In this document: piece by piece, positions 25,464-34,322 of the stretch
Numbering within the stretch: position 1 is the stretch's first letter
How the letters are laid out: each line of letters opens with the position of its first letter
From: Streptomyces varsoviensis
Lineage (GTDB): Bacteria; Actinomycetota; Actinomycetes; Streptomycetales; Streptomycetaceae
DNA: 64,000 bases
Assembly (NCBI RefSeq): GCF_000718635.1
Contig: NZ_JOBF01000003.1
Coordinates: 558,001-622,000 of the forward strand
Reading direction: 5' to 3'
Program-made: the position numbers and the translations under genes
The notes under the pieces: generated by a model
What the model was told of the DNA's origin: nothing
The model's input: the letters and a program-made list of their open reading frames with translations, nothing else
The model's database searches: none

Positions 25464-26702
25464 GTGTCCCTCCCCGCGCCCGTCCCCGCCGCCGCCCCCG
25501 CGACCGCCGCCCTCCCCCCGCGCTCCGTCGCCGTCGTCCTCGGCACCCGCCCCGAGCTGGTAAAACTCACCGACCTCGTCCGTCTCCTCGGCCCCGCCGC
25601 GCACCTCGTGCACACCGGCCAGCACTACGACGACGAGCTCTCCGGCCGCTTCCTCACCGAGCTGGGCCTGCCCGAGCCGACCTATCTGACCGGCGTCGGC
25701 GGCCGCACCCGCGCCGGTCAGCTCTCCGCCGCCCTCGCCCAGCTCGACGAGGTCTTCGCCGAGCACCCCCCGCTCGCCGTCGTCGTGCAGGGCGACACCA
25801 ACGCCGCCCTCTCCGGGGCGCTCGCCGCCAACGCCCACGGCATCCCGCTCCTGCACGTCGAGGCCGGGCTGCGCAGCCACGACCGCGCCATGCCCGAGGA
25901 GCACAACCGCGTCGTCATCGACCGCCTCGCCGACGTGCTGTGCGCGGCCACCGCCGAGAACCGCCGCAACCTGCTCGCCGAGGGCATCGCCGACCACCGG
26001 ATCACCGTCACCGGCAACACCGTCGTCGAGGCCGTACGCGGCCAGCTCCCCTCCGCCGCCGACCGCGCCGACCTGCTCGTACGCCACGGGCTCGGCGCCG
26101 ACGGCTACGTCCTCGCGACCGTCCACCGCCCCGAGAACACCGACTCCCCCGCCGCCCTGCGCGCCCTCCTCGCCGAGCTGGCCGCCCTCGCCGAGCGGAC
26201 CCCCGTCGTGCTGCCGCTCCACCCCCGCACCCGCGCCCGTATCGCGGCCGCCGGCCTGGAGCACCTGCTCGCCGGGCTGACCGTGTGCCGCCCGCTGGGC
26301 TACGGCGAGTTCCTGGCCCTCGCCCGGCACGCCGCGCTGCTGGTCTCCGACTCGGGCGGCATCCAGGAGGAGTGCACCGTCCTCGGCCGCCCGCTGATCG
26401 TGGTGCGCCGCTCCACCGAGCGGCCCGAGGCCATGGCCGACTTCGCCGACCTCGTCGAGCCCGGCCCGCGCCTCGGCGTCCTCGCCCGCCGCCGCCTCGC
26501 CGAGGGCCCGTACGGGCTGCGCCGGCTGGCCGCGCTGCCCAGCCCGTTCGGCGACGGCCGCGCCTCCGAACGGATCGCGGCGCTGCTCGCCGAGATCGCC
26601 GCGGCCGCCGAGCCCGCCGAGACCGCCAGGCCCGCCGCGTCCGCCGAGGCCACGACCACCGCGGCCGAACCGCCCGCCGCCCCGCTCACCACCGCGGCCT
26701 GA
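25464..26702 (+). CDS. wecB: Non-hydrolysing UDP-N-acetylglucosamine 2-epimerase
   Basis: Interconverts UDP-GlcNAc and UDP-ManNAc. 412 residues of GT-B fold with the family's functional segments intact: VVLGTRPELVKL (Arg/Lys of the nucleotide site), TGQHYDDELS, VVQGDTNA, HVEAGLRS, PEEHNRVVID, the VHRPEN His motif and SDSGGIQEE, so the non-hydrolysing class fits better than NeuC. N-terminal about 18 and C-terminal about 40 residues are Ala/Pro/Thr-rich additions. GTG start with TGGAG about 5 bp upstream. It follows the two-component pair after 160 bp and precedes a processive glycosyltransferase by 42 bp, suggesting UDP-ManNAc supply for polymer synthesis (inference). Confidence 0.94.
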   Translation: MSLPAPVPAAAPATAALPPRSVAVVLGTRPELVKLTDLVRLLGPAAHLVHTGQHYDDELSGRFLTELGLPEPTYLTGVGGRTRAGQLSAALAQLDEVFAEHPPLAVVVQGDTNAALSGALAANAHGIPLLHVEAGLRSHDRAMPEEHNRVVIDRLADVLCAATAENRRNLLAEGIADHRITVTGNTVVEAVRGQLPSAADRADLLVRHGLGADGYVLATVHRPENTDSPAALRALLAELAALAERTPVVLPLHPRTRARIAAAGLEHLLAGLTVCRPLGYGEFLALARHAALLVSDSGGIQEECTVLGRPLIVVRRSTERPEAMADFADLVEPGPRLGVLARRRLAEGPYGLRRLAALPSPFGDGRASERIAALLAEIAAAAEPAETARPAASAEATTTAAEPPAAPLTTAA

Positions 26703-26705
26703 CCC

Positions 26706-26744
26706 GGGGACCCGCCCCGGAGACCACCCCTGGAGACCGCCCCC
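26706..26744. repeat. Three 13-bp repeats filling the wecB-GT2 spacer
   Basis: GGGGACCCGCCCC, GGAGACCACCCCT and GGAGACCGCCCCC run back to back from 4 bp after the wecB stop to the base before the GT2 GTG start. Two units contain GGAGA, so the repeat also supplies the ribosome binding site of the downstream gene. Confidence 0.8.
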
Positions 26745-28118
26745 GTGCCGACCCACACCCTGCTGCTCTGCTTCCCCTTCCTCCTGCTCCTGTGCTTCCT
26801 GCTGTACTGGGCGGGCGCGCGCTACTCCTACCTGCGCAGGCCCGCCGCCGAGAGCGGTGACGCCACCGCCTTCGACTGGCACTTCTTCGTCCCCTGCCGG
26901 GACGAGGAGACCGTCGTCGGCACCACCGTCGCCCGGCTCCGCGCCGACTTCCCGCGGGCGCACGTATGGGTCATCGACGACGACAGCGACGACGCCACCG
27001 GCGCGATCGTCGAGGAGGCCGCCGCCGAGGACGCCCGCGTCCACCTCGTACGGCGCCGCCGCCCCGACGCCCGCAAGGGCAAGGGCGCGGCCCTCAACGC
27101 CGCCTACGACGAGCTGAACCTCTACCTCTCCGACATCGCGGGCCCGCCCCGCGACCGCGTCGTGGTGTGCGTCGTCGACGCCGACGGCCGGCTCGACCCG
27201 CGCGCCCTCGACCGCGTCAGCGGCCCGTCCGGCCTCGGCGACCCCGAGATCGGCGGCGTGCAGGTCAGCGTCCGGATGCGGAACGTCGAGGAGCGGCAGC
27301 CGCTGCCCGGCCGCGGCCGGGCCCGCAACGCCGCCGCCCGGCTGCTGGTGCGCATGCAGGACATGGAGTTCTCCGTCTCCAACGCGGGCATGCAGTTGCT
27401 GCGCACCCGCACCGGCTCCGTCGGCCTCGGCGGAAACGGCCAGTTCACCCGGTTGACCGCGCTCGACCGGATCGCCCAGGCCGAGCGCCGGCCCTGGCAG
27501 CGCGGCGCGCTGCTGGAGGACTATGAACTGGGCCTGCACATGATCCTGGGCGGCTACCGCGTCACCCACATCGCCGCGACCTGGGTCTCCCAGGAAGGGC
27601 TGCCGCTCGCCCGCCGCCACCTCACCCAGCGCACCCGCTGGGCCCAGGGCAACCTCCAGTGCGTGCGCTACGCGCCGCGCATCGTCTCCTCCCGGCACTA
27701 CGGCGGCCGGGGCGTGCTGGAGACGCTCTACACCTTCTTCCAGCCGGTGGCCCACCTCGCCACCCTGGTGCTCAGCGCCGTGTTGCTCGCCCACCTCGGC
27801 CTCGCCGCCGCGGACGACGGCGCGGGTACGGTCCTGGGCCGCGTCCTCGCGCTCTGGCCGCTCCTGATCGGGCTGGCCGCGGTCTCCGTCCTCCCCTTCG
27901 TCCTGTGGGGCCCCGTCTACCGCCGGGACCGCGCGCCGGGCCGCTCCCTGCTGGTCTCCCTGGTATGGGGGCTGGCTCTGTGGCTGTACGCGTACCATCT
28001 CTTCCCCGCGTCCGCGCGGGCCTTCGTCCGTATGCTCCGCGGCCGCAACGGCTGGGCGAAGACCCGCCGCAACGCGGAACGGACGCTCGCGGGCGGCCCG
28101 GTGGCCGTGGAGAGCTGA
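26745..28118 (+). CDS. Processive family 2 glycosyltransferase (polysaccharide synthase)
   Basis: 457-residue membrane synthase: membrane segment at about 5-22, GT-A catalytic domain, then three to four hydrophobic segments at about 335-425. All processive GT2 signatures are present: Asp triplet in VWVIDDDSDD (78-80), DAD at 145-147 (VVDADG), ED at 258-259 (LLEDYE) and QRTRW at 295-299. This is the hyaluronan/chitin/cellulose-synthase pattern, so it should polymerise a UDP-sugar while exporting the chain. No PilZ domain and no co-encoded glucanase or deacetylase, so cellulose and de-N-acetylated PNAG loci fit poorly. With wecB directly upstream, a ManNAc-containing polymer is the obvious hypothesis. 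GTG start with GGAGA 8 bp upstream inside a 13-bp repeat. Confidence 0.9.
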   Translation: MPTHTLLLCFPFLLLLCFLLYWAGARYSYLRRPAAESGDATAFDWHFFVPCRDEETVVGTTVARLRADFPRAHVWVIDDDSDDATGAIVEEAAAEDARVHLVRRRRPDARKGKGAALNAAYDELNLYLSDIAGPPRDRVVVCVVDADGRLDPRALDRVSGPSGLGDPEIGGVQVSVRMRNVEERQPLPGRGRARNAAARLLVRMQDMEFSVSNAGMQLLRTRTGSVGLGGNGQFTRLTALDRIAQAERRPWQRGALLEDYELGLHMILGGYRVTHIAATWVSQEGLPLARRHLTQRTRWAQGNLQCVRYAPRIVSSRHYGGRGVLETLYTFFQPVAHLATLVLSAVLLAHLGLAAADDGAGTVLGRVLALWPLLIGLAAVSVLPFVLWGPVYRRDRAPGRSLLVSLVWGLALWLYAYHLFPASARAFVRMLRGRNGWAKTRRNAERTLAGGPVAVES

Positions 28119-28122
28119 GAGG

Positions 28123-28248
28123 CTGTATCCCCGCCGAGTGCCACCGGTCGGAAGCCGGGGCGGCTGGCCCCCCGGGCAACCTATGAGCCGGCTGTGGCAT
28201 CTTCTACGGCGGGCTTTGCGCCGGGAGAAGCCGCCGGCGGGGATACAG
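28123..28248 (+). promoter_or_regulatory. Long-range inverted repeat in the leader of the GT-C-like gene
   Basis: CTGTATCCCCGCCG (28123-28136) is perfectly complementary to CGGCGGGGATACAG (28235-28248), 98 bp apart. A second pair, TGCCAC (28139-28144) and GTGGCA (28194-28199), is nested inside. The right arm ends within the AGGAG ribosome binding site of the next gene (28247-28251), so folding could mask translation initiation. Confidence 0.55.
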
Positions 28249-28257
28249 GAGTTGAGC

Positions 28258-29466
28258 GTGCCGGCAATCAGTCAGCGGATGCACTTGATGCTGCTCACCG
28301 GGTGGGCCGCCCTGTGGTTCGCCGTCGTGGAGCCGAACGGCGGCTTCTCCTGGCACTATCTGCGAGCCGGCGGCGAGCTGATCTACCAGGGCGCGTCCGG
28401 CGGCGGCGACGGCGGGCTCAATCTGTACGCGCACCACCCCGAGCTCCAGATGGGGCCCATCAGCTTCCTGGTGGCCGGGCTGTTCAACCCGTTCTCCGAG
28501 CACACCGGGCAGTTCCTCGCCGCGCTCGTCATGTCGGTGCTCGGCCTGGTGATCGTGGTGCTCGCCGGGCGCAGCGCCGCCACGTACTTCCTGGGGACCG
28601 GCACCAACCACCAGCGGCTGCGCCAGCGCGTGCTGATCGCCGGGCTCGCCTTCATCCCCATGTGGATCGAGGTCTCGGTCCGCTTCGGCCACCTCGACGA
28701 CGTGCTCGCGCTGTTCTTCACCGCGCTCGCCGTACGGTCCATCACCCGCGGCAACGCGGTGGCCACCGGCGTCTTCCTGGCCCTGGCCATGGACTCGAAA
28801 CCGACCGCCCTGGCGTTCCTGCCGCTGCTCCTGGCGCTGCCGAAGGGGCAGTGGCTGAAGGCCGGCGTGTGGTGCGCGGGCCTGGTGGCGGTGGCCTGGC
28901 TGCCGTTCTTCGTCGTCGACCCGCACTCCTTCGCCGCCGCCAAGTTCGCCATCCCCAACCATCCCGCGTCCGCCCTGCGGTGGCTCGGCGTCGGCGACCC
29001 CGAGACCCCCGGCTGGGACCGCCCCGCCCAGGCCGCCCTCGGCCTGGTCCTCGGCTCCATAGCGGTCTGGCGCGGCCGCTGGGCGGCGGTCGTGCTCCTC
29101 GGCGCCAACGCTCGGATCGTCCTCGATCCGAGCGTCTACACCTACTACACGGCGTCCGTGCTCCTCGGCACGCTCCTCTGGGATGTCGTCGGCCAGCGCC
29201 GCCTCGTCCCCTGGTGGAGCTGGCTGGCCCTGATCACCCTGTACGGCAGCGTCTTCGTCGTCCACGACGACTCCACCAAGGGTCTGATCCGGCTCGCCTT
29301 CGTGGCCGTCTCCACCGCCTACGTCCTCCTCTGGCCCGTCCGCGAACGCCAACGTCAGCGCCCCGGCCGCCGCCTCCACTTCCCCCGCCAGAACGAGGGC
29401 CCCGCCGAAGCCGCCTGGAAAGCTGGCCTGACCCCCGACCACCCCCACCCCAACCACCGCGACTGA
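28258..29466 (+). CDS. Polytopic membrane protein, GT-C glycosyltransferase-like
   Basis: 402 residues with about eight to ten hydrophobic segments and a short basic His/Pro-rich cytoplasmic tail. The first loop (VEPNGGFSWHYLRAGGELI and LYAHHPELQMGPISF) has the conserved acidic and His residues seen in actinobacterial DUF2029/GT87-like proteins, which use polyprenyl-phosphate sugars; I cannot name the substrate. The GTG at 28258 is chosen because AGGAG lies 6 bp upstream; the frame is open further upstream (ATG at 28183) but without a binding site. Last gene of the rightward block and convergent with valS. Likely adds or modifies sugars on the polymer made by the preceding gene (inference). 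Confidence 0.75.
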   Translation: MPAISQRMHLMLLTGWAALWFAVVEPNGGFSWHYLRAGGELIYQGASGGGDGGLNLYAHHPELQMGPISFLVAGLFNPFSEHTGQFLAALVMSVLGLVIVVLAGRSAATYFLGTGTNHQRLRQRVLIAGLAFIPMWIEVSVRFGHLDDVLALFFTALAVRSITRGNAVATGVFLALAMDSKPTALAFLPLLLALPKGQWLKAGVWCAGLVAVAWLPFFVVDPHSFAAAKFAIPNHPASALRWLGVGDPETPGWDRPAQAALGLVLGSIAVWRGRWAAVVLLGANARIVLDPSVYTYYTASVLLGTLLWDVVGQRRLVPWWSWLALITLYGSVFVVHDDSTKGLIRLAFVAVSTAYVLLWPVRERQRQRPGRRLHFPRQNEGPAEAAWKAGLTPDHPHPNHRD

Positions 29467-29496
29467 CCCACCCGCCGAGCCAAGGACAGAAAAACA

Positions 29497-29528
29497 GCCC
29501 GCGGCAGCTCGAACGAGCTGCCGCGGGC
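29497..29528 (-). terminator. valS intrinsic terminator
   Basis: 15-bp perfect stem (29497-29511 and 29514-29528) with a 2-base gap. Read on the minus strand it is followed by TGTTTTTCTG, a genuine U-run, which is unusual in this GC-rich window. It lies about 70 bp past the valS stop and could also stop rightward transcription from the convergent gene. Confidence 0.9.
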
Positions 29529-29595
29529 GATGCCCCGGATAAGACGTTCCCGACGGAGCCGGGACAGGCGAGCCCCCCGCAGGGGGCCGGTGGCG

Positions 29596-32229
29596 TCAGG
29601 GCTTCGGGAGGCCCGCGAGCTGGGCGGAGATTCGCTCGATGTCGGCTTCCGCCTTGGCGAGGCGGGTGCGGATCTTCTCGACGACCTGGTCGGGGGCCTT
29701 GGACAGGAACGCCTCGTTGCCGAGCTTGCCCGTGGCCTGGGCCTTTTCCTTCTCGGCGGCCGCGAGGTCCTTCGTCAGCCGCTTGCGCTCGGCCTCGACG
29801 TCGATCGTGCCGGACAGGTCCAGGGCCACGCGGGCGCCCGCGACCGGGAGCGAGGCGGTGGCGGTGAAGCCCTCGCCGGCGGGCTGGAGGCGCAGCAGCG
29901 AGCGCATCGCGGCCTCGTGCGCGACCAGCGCCGTGCCGGCCAGCTCCAACTGGGCCGGGACCTTCTGACCCGGCTGGAGGCCCTGGTCGGAGCGGAACCG
30001 CCGGACCTCCGTGACGACCTGCTGGACGAGTTCGATCTCGCGCTCGGCCGCCGGGTCCCGGAAGCCGGAGTCGGCCGGCCAGTCGGCGACGACGACGGAC
30101 TCGCGCCCGGTCAGCGCGGTCCACAGCGCCTCGGTGACGAACGGCACGATCGGGTGCAGCAGCCGCAGCGTGACGTCCAGCACCTCGCCCAGGACGCGCC
30201 GCGAGACCTCGGCGGCCGGGCCGCCGGCCTGGAAGGTGGTCTTGGACATCTCGACGTACCAGTCGAAGACCTCGTCCCACGCGAAGTGGAAGAGGGAGTC
30301 CGAGACCTTCGCGAACTGGTAGTCGTCGTAGGAGGCGTCCACCTCGGCGACGACCGTGCCCAGCCGGGAGAGGATCCACCGGTCCGGCGCCGACAGCTCC
30401 TCGGCCGGCGGCAGGTCGCCCTCGACGGTGGCGCCGTTCATGAGCGCGAAGCGCGTGGCGTTCCAGATCTTGTTGGCGAAGTTGCGGGACCCCTGGACCC
30501 AGTCCTCGCCGATCGGCACGTCCGTGCCGGGGTTGGCGCCGCGGGCCAGCGTGTAGCGGACGGCGTCGGACCCGTACTCGTCCATCCAGTCGAGCGGGTT
30601 GACCGCGTTCCCGAAGGACTTCGACATCTTCTTGCCGCGCTCGTCGCGGACCATGCCGTGCAGCACGATCGTACGGAACGGCGGCGTGCCGTCCATCGCG
30701 TACAGCCCGAACATCATCATCCGCACGACCCAGAAGAACAGGATGTCGTAGCCGGTGACCAGGACGGAGTTCGGATAGAACTTCTCGACGCTCTCGGTCT
30801 TCTCGGGCCACCCGAGCGTGGAGAACGGCCACAGCCCGGAGGAGAACCAGGTGTCCAGGACGTCCGTCTCCTGGTGCCAGCCCTCGCCGGACGGCGGCTC
30901 CTCGCCGGGGCCGACGCACACCATCTCGCCGTTCGGCCCGTACCAGACCGGGATGCGGTGGCCCCACCAGAGCTGCCGGGAGATGCACCAGTCGTGGAGG
31001 TTGTCGACCCAGCCGAAGTAGCGGGACTCCATCTCCTGGGGGTGGATCGTCACCTCGCCGTCGCGGACGGCCTTGCCGGCGGCCTCGGCGAGCGGGCCGA
31101 CCTTGACCCACCACTGCATGGACAGCCGCGGCTCGATCGTCGTCTTGCAGCGCGAGCAGTGGCCCACCGAGTGGGTGTACGGGCGCTTCTCGGCGACGAT
31201 CCGGCCCTCGGCGCGCAGCGCGCCGACGATGGCGCTGCGGGCCTCGAAGCGGTCCAGGCCCTCGAAGGGCCCGGCGGCGGTGATCACGCCGCGCTCGTCG
31301 AGGACGGCGAGGTTCGGCAGGCCGTGCCGGCGGCCGATCTCGAAGTCGTTGGGGTCGTGGGCCGGGGTGACCTTGACGGCGCCCGTGCCGAACTCCGGGT
31401 CGACGTGCTCGTCGGCGACGATCGGGATGCGGCGGCCGGTGAGCGGCAGCTCGATCTCCGTGCCGACCAGGTGGCGGTAGCGGTCGTCGTCGGGGTGGAC
31501 GGCGACGGCGGTGTCGCCGAGCATCGTCTCGGCGCGGGTCGTCGCTACGACGATGGCGTTCTCGCCCTCGCCGTAGCGGATGGAGACCAGCTCGCCGTCG
31601 TCGTCCTGGTACTCGACCTCGATGTCGGAGATCGCGGTGAGGCAGCGCGGGCACCAGTTGATGATGCGCTCGGCGCGGTAGATCAGCTCGTCGTCGTAGA
31701 GCCGCTTGAAGATGGTCTGGACGGCCTGGGACAGCCCCTCGTCCATGGTGAAGCGCTCGCGCTGCCAGGCGACGCCGTCGCCGAGCCGGCGCATCTGGCC
31801 GGAGATCTGGCCGCCGGACTCGTCCTTCCACTGCCACACGCGCTCGACGAACGCCTCGCGCCCGAGGTCGTGCCGGGACTTGCCCTCCTTGGCCAGCTCG
31901 CGCTCCACGACGTTCTGCGTGGCGATGCCGGCGTGGTCCATGCCGGGCTGCCACAGCGTCTCGAAGCCCTGCATGCGCTTGCGCCGGGTGAGGGCGTCGA
32001 TCAGCGTGTGCTCGAAGGCGTGGCCGAGGTGGAGGGAGCCGGTGACGTTGGGCGGCGGGATCACGACCGTGTACGGCGGCTTGTCGCTCTTCGCGTCCGC
32101 CTCGAAGTAACCGCGTTCTACCCAGCGCTCGTACAGCTTCCCCTCTACCTCGGCCGGCGCGTACTGGGTCGGCAGTTCAGGGGTGCTGTTCGGCCCGCTG
32201 TCGGGGCGCTGCTGAGTGTTATCGGTCAC
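29596..32229 (-). CDS. valS: Valyl-tRNA synthetase
   Basis: Charges tRNA-Val. 877-residue class I synthetase with HIGH-type motif [17 protein letters not shown] near 57, CP1 editing domain with zinc-binding-like cysteines ([15 protein letters not shown]), the KMSKS loop [14 protein letters not shown] and a C-terminal coiled-coil arm ([18 protein letters not shown]). Length and order are those of bacterial ValRS. In S. coelicolor, as I remember it, valS directly follows folC; here about 7.8 kb of other genes lie between. Confidence 0.98.
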   Translation of the reverse strand: MTDNTQQRPDSGPNSTPELPTQYAPAEVEGKLYERWVERGYFEADAKSDKPPYTVVIPPPNVTGSLHLGHAFEHTLIDALTRRKRMQGFETLWQPGMDHAGIATQNVVERELAKEGKSRHDLGREAFVERVWQWKDESGGQISGQMRRLGDGVAWQRERFTMDEGLSQAVQTIFKRLYDDELIYRAERIINWCPRCLTAISDIEVEYQDDDGELVSIRYGEGENAIVVATTRAETMLGDTAVAVHPDDDRYRHLVGTEIELPLTGRRIPIVADEHVDPEFGTGAVKVTPAHDPNDFEIGRRHGLPNLAVLDERGVITAAGPFEGLDRFEARSAIVGALRAEGRIVAEKRPYTHSVGHCSRCKTTIEPRLSMQWWVKVGPLAEAAGKAVRDGEVTIHPQEMESRYFGWVDNLHDWCISRQLWWGHRIPVWYGPNGEMVCVGPGEEPPSGEGWHQETDVLDTWFSSGLWPFSTLGWPEKTESVEKFYPNSVLVTGYDILFFWVVRMMMFGLYAMDGTPPFRTIVLHGMVRDERGKKMSKSFGNAVNPLDWMDEYGSDAVRYTLARGANPGTDVPIGEDWVQGSRNFANKIWNATRFALMNGATVEGDLPPAEELSAPDRWILSRLGTVVAEVDASYDDYQFAKVSDSLFHFAWDEVFDWYVEMSKTTFQAGGPAAEVSRRVLGEVLDVTLRLLHPIVPFVTEALWTALTGRESVVVADWPADSGFRDPAAEREIELVQQVVTEVRRFRSDQGLQPGQKVPAQLELAGTALVAHEAAMRSLLRLQPAGEGFTATASLPVAGARVALDLSGTIDVEAERKRLTKDLAAAEKEKAQATGKLGNEAFLSKAPDQVVEKIRTRLAKAEADIERISAQLAGLPKP

Positions 32230-32350
32230 GGGTCGATTCTACGGGCCGCCGGTATGCCGTTACGAACCCGTTTCCGCCCCGAGGTAAAGCCCGCGTAAGC
32301 CGTCGGGGAGGATGAGGTTCATCTGTCGTGTGCAAGAAGTGAGAAGAACG

Positions 32351-33184
32351 ATGAGTGAGAACCAGCCGAATCCGTCCGCCCAGCCGGACGCCGAGCAGCG
32401 GCCCACGGGCGGCGGGAAGGGCAGGACGGCCGCTCTGGTGGCCGGAGCGGTCGTCGTGGTCGCGGCGATCGTCGGGGGCATCGTTCTGCTGAGCGGGGGC
32501 GACGGCGAGGCCGAGTCCTCCGCGAGCGCTACGGCGGACAGCGGAAAGAAGTCCGAAGAAAAGGACAAGAAGGATAAGAAGGACGGGAAGGACGAGAAGG
32601 AGGCCGCGGAGTACACGGGCAAGCGGTACCGGCTGACGGCGCCGGAGACGATGGTCGGCGACCTCAAGAAGGAGTCGGGCAGCGACGCCGCACCCACGGC
32701 CGGGTTCCTGTCGGCCTTCGAGAAGCTGGGCGTGGCGAAGGCGCAGGGCGTCGGCGCCACCTACCAGGGCGGCAAGAACCTCGGGAGCAAGTGGCTCAAG
32801 TTCACCGGTCTGTACGGGGAGGTCTCGGACCCCGAGAAGACGGTGGACCGCTACTTCGCCTACCGGGCGTCCTCGGCCGCCAAGAGCGTCGCCTCGGGCC
32901 AGAGCCTGAAGGAGGAGATGTCCGGCGGCCCGACCCGCCTCTCCCCCGCCGGCCTCGACGACGACACCGTCCTGAAGTGCCAGAACGTCACGTACACGTC
33001 CGACAAGGACATCGCGGCGGGGCGCAAGGGCACGATCATGCCGAACTGCGTCTGGGCCGACCACAGCACCGTGGGCCTCCTGGTCCACTCGCACACGGCG
33101 TCCATGCTCGGCGAGGTGCCGCTCGACACCTTCGGCGAGCTCAGCGCCAAGGTCCGCGCCGAAACCCGCGCCGAGATCAAATAA
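32351..33184 (+). CDS. Membrane-anchored secreted-domain protein, paralogue 1
   Basis: 277 residues: hydrophilic N-terminus, one membrane segment (AALVAGAVVVVAAIVGGIVLL, about 31-51), a Lys/Asp/Glu-rich linker (KKDKKDGKDEKE) and an extracellular domain of about 170 residues. The domain shares with its two downstream paralogues the blocks FTGLYGEVSDPEKTVD and KCQNV...PNCVWAD, so two cysteines are conserved and may form a disulfide. No known domain recognised. This copy lacks the long Pro/Gln/Tyr/Gly-rich N-terminus of the other two. ATG start with GAGAAGAA 2-3 bp upstream. Divergent from valS. Confidence 0.85.
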   Translation: MSENQPNPSAQPDAEQRPTGGGKGRTAALVAGAVVVVAAIVGGIVLLSGGDGEAESSASATADSGKKSEEKDKKDKKDGKDEKEAAEYTGKRYRLTAPETMVGDLKKESGSDAAPTAGFLSAFEKLGVAKAQGVGATYQGGKNLGSKWLKFTGLYGEVSDPEKTVDRYFAYRASSAAKSVASGQSLKEEMSGGPTRLSPAGLDDDTVLKCQNVTYTSDKDIAAGRKGTIMPNCVWADHSTVGLLVHSHTASMLGEVPLDTFGELSAKVRAETRAEIK

Positions 33185-33214
33185 CCACCTGCGTCAATCC
33201 ATACGGGGAATCAG

Positions 33215-34291
33215 ATGAGCTTCAACCAGCCGCCACCGCAGCAGCCCGGTCCGTACGGCGGTGGGCAGCCCAATCCGTACGGGGGCGGCCAGCAGCCCCC
33301 TCAGCAGCCGAACCCCTACGCGCAGCAGCCCGGTTACGGCTACCCGCCGCAGGACGGCACCCCGCCGCCTCCCCCGCAGCAGCAGCCCGCGTACGGACAG
33401 CAGCCGCCGCCTCCCCCGCCGTACGGCGGGCCCCAGCAGCCCCATCCGTACGGACAGCCGCCCCAGCCCCCGTACGGGCAGCCGGGCATGCCCGGTCCCT
33501 ACCAGCAGCCTCCGGGCGGCGGCAAGAACAAGGGGAAGGCGATAGCCCTCGCCGTCGGCGCGGTCGTCGTGGTGGCGGCCATCGTCGGCGGCATCGTCCT
33601 GCTGAACGGCGGCGACGACAAGGGTGACAAGGGCGGCGGCGAGGCGAAGGGCAAGGACAAGGGCAGCAGCTCCGCCAGCCCCGGGACCGGCTCGGCTTCC
33701 GACTCCGGCTCCGGCTCGGGCTCCAAGGGACTCGGCTCGGACCCGGGCAAGAAGTACAAACTGACGACCCCGGTGACGGTCGCCGGCGGCTATCAGCGCG
33801 ACGGCGCCGGCAAGGACGAGAGCGACATGTCGCCGAGTCAGCGCGCCGAGCAGAAGAACCGGATTCCCGGGGTGACCGAGAGCCACCCGGTGGCCGCCGA
33901 GTACCAGCGCGGCACCACGGACAAGGTGTCCTTCAACGGCCAGTACGGGAGCATCAGCGACCCGGAGGCCGCCGTCGACTTCACCTTCTCCCTGGAGGAG
34001 AAGAACACCAAGGACTCCGTCAAGCTCAAGTTCACGCCGAAGGGCAGCCCCGAGAAGTTCACCCCGAACGGCGCCGACGATGCTGTCATGAAGTGCCAGG
34101 CGTACGAACTCAGCAAGAGCGGAAGCGTGAAGAGGGTGACGCTGCCGATCTGCGTGTGGGCGGACTCCAGCACGATCGGCGAGGTCATCCTGGCCGACCA
34201 GGTGAGCGGCCTGAGCGGAGGCAAGCCGCTCGCCGAGGTCGCCGAACTCGCCGCCAAGATCCGCACCGACGCCCGCGTCGAGATCAACTAA
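33215..34291 (+). CDS. Membrane-anchored secreted-domain protein, paralogue 2
   Basis: 358 residues: about 100 cytoplasmic residues made of NPYGGGQQPPQQP-type repeats, a membrane segment (AIALAVGAVVVVAAIVGGIVLL, about 109-130), a Lys/Gly/Ser-rich linker and an extracellular domain with FNGQYGSISDPEAAVD and MKCQ...PICVWAD. Start ATG with GGGGAATC 5-8 bp upstream, the same leader (ggggaatcagATG) as paralogue 3. The first about 110 bp of the two coding sequences differ at only five positions, pointing to recent duplication or gene conversion. Pro/Gln/Tyr-rich cytoplasmic tails occur on many actinobacterial membrane proteins and may mediate clustering. Function unknown. Confidence 0.88.
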   Translation: MSFNQPPPQQPGPYGGGQPNPYGGGQQPPQQPNPYAQQPGYGYPPQDGTPPPPPQQQPAYGQQPPPPPPYGGPQQPHPYGQPPQPPYGQPGMPGPYQQPPGGGKNKGKAIALAVGAVVVVAAIVGGIVLLNGGDDKGDKGGGEAKGKDKGSSSASPGTGSASDSGSGSGSKGLGSDPGKKYKLTTPVTVAGGYQRDGAGKDESDMSPSQRAEQKNRIPGVTESHPVAAEYQRGTTDKVSFNGQYGSISDPEAAVDFTFSLEEKNTKDSVKLKFTPKGSPEKFTPNGADDAVMKCQAYELSKSGSVKRVTLPICVWADSSTIGEVILADQVSGLSGGKPLAEVAELAAKIRTDARVEIN

Positions 34292-34322
34292 GCCGTCGTC
34301 ACCAGCCCCGAGGGGGAATCAG

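Noticed and set aside
24750..27998. A 1082-codon minus-strand frame across the regulator, wecB and GT2
   Set aside because: It covers several well-supported genes on the other strand, has no recognisable domain and shows the composition of a shadow frame.
26745..28118. GT2 as a cellulose synthase
   Set aside because: The processive motifs fit, but there is no PilZ region, no GlxA-like oxidase and no endoglucanase gene, and the neighbour is a UDP-GlcNAc 2-epimerase.
29530..32298. A 922-codon plus-strand frame opposite valS
   Set aside because: Antisense shadow of ValRS; no start signal and no domain.
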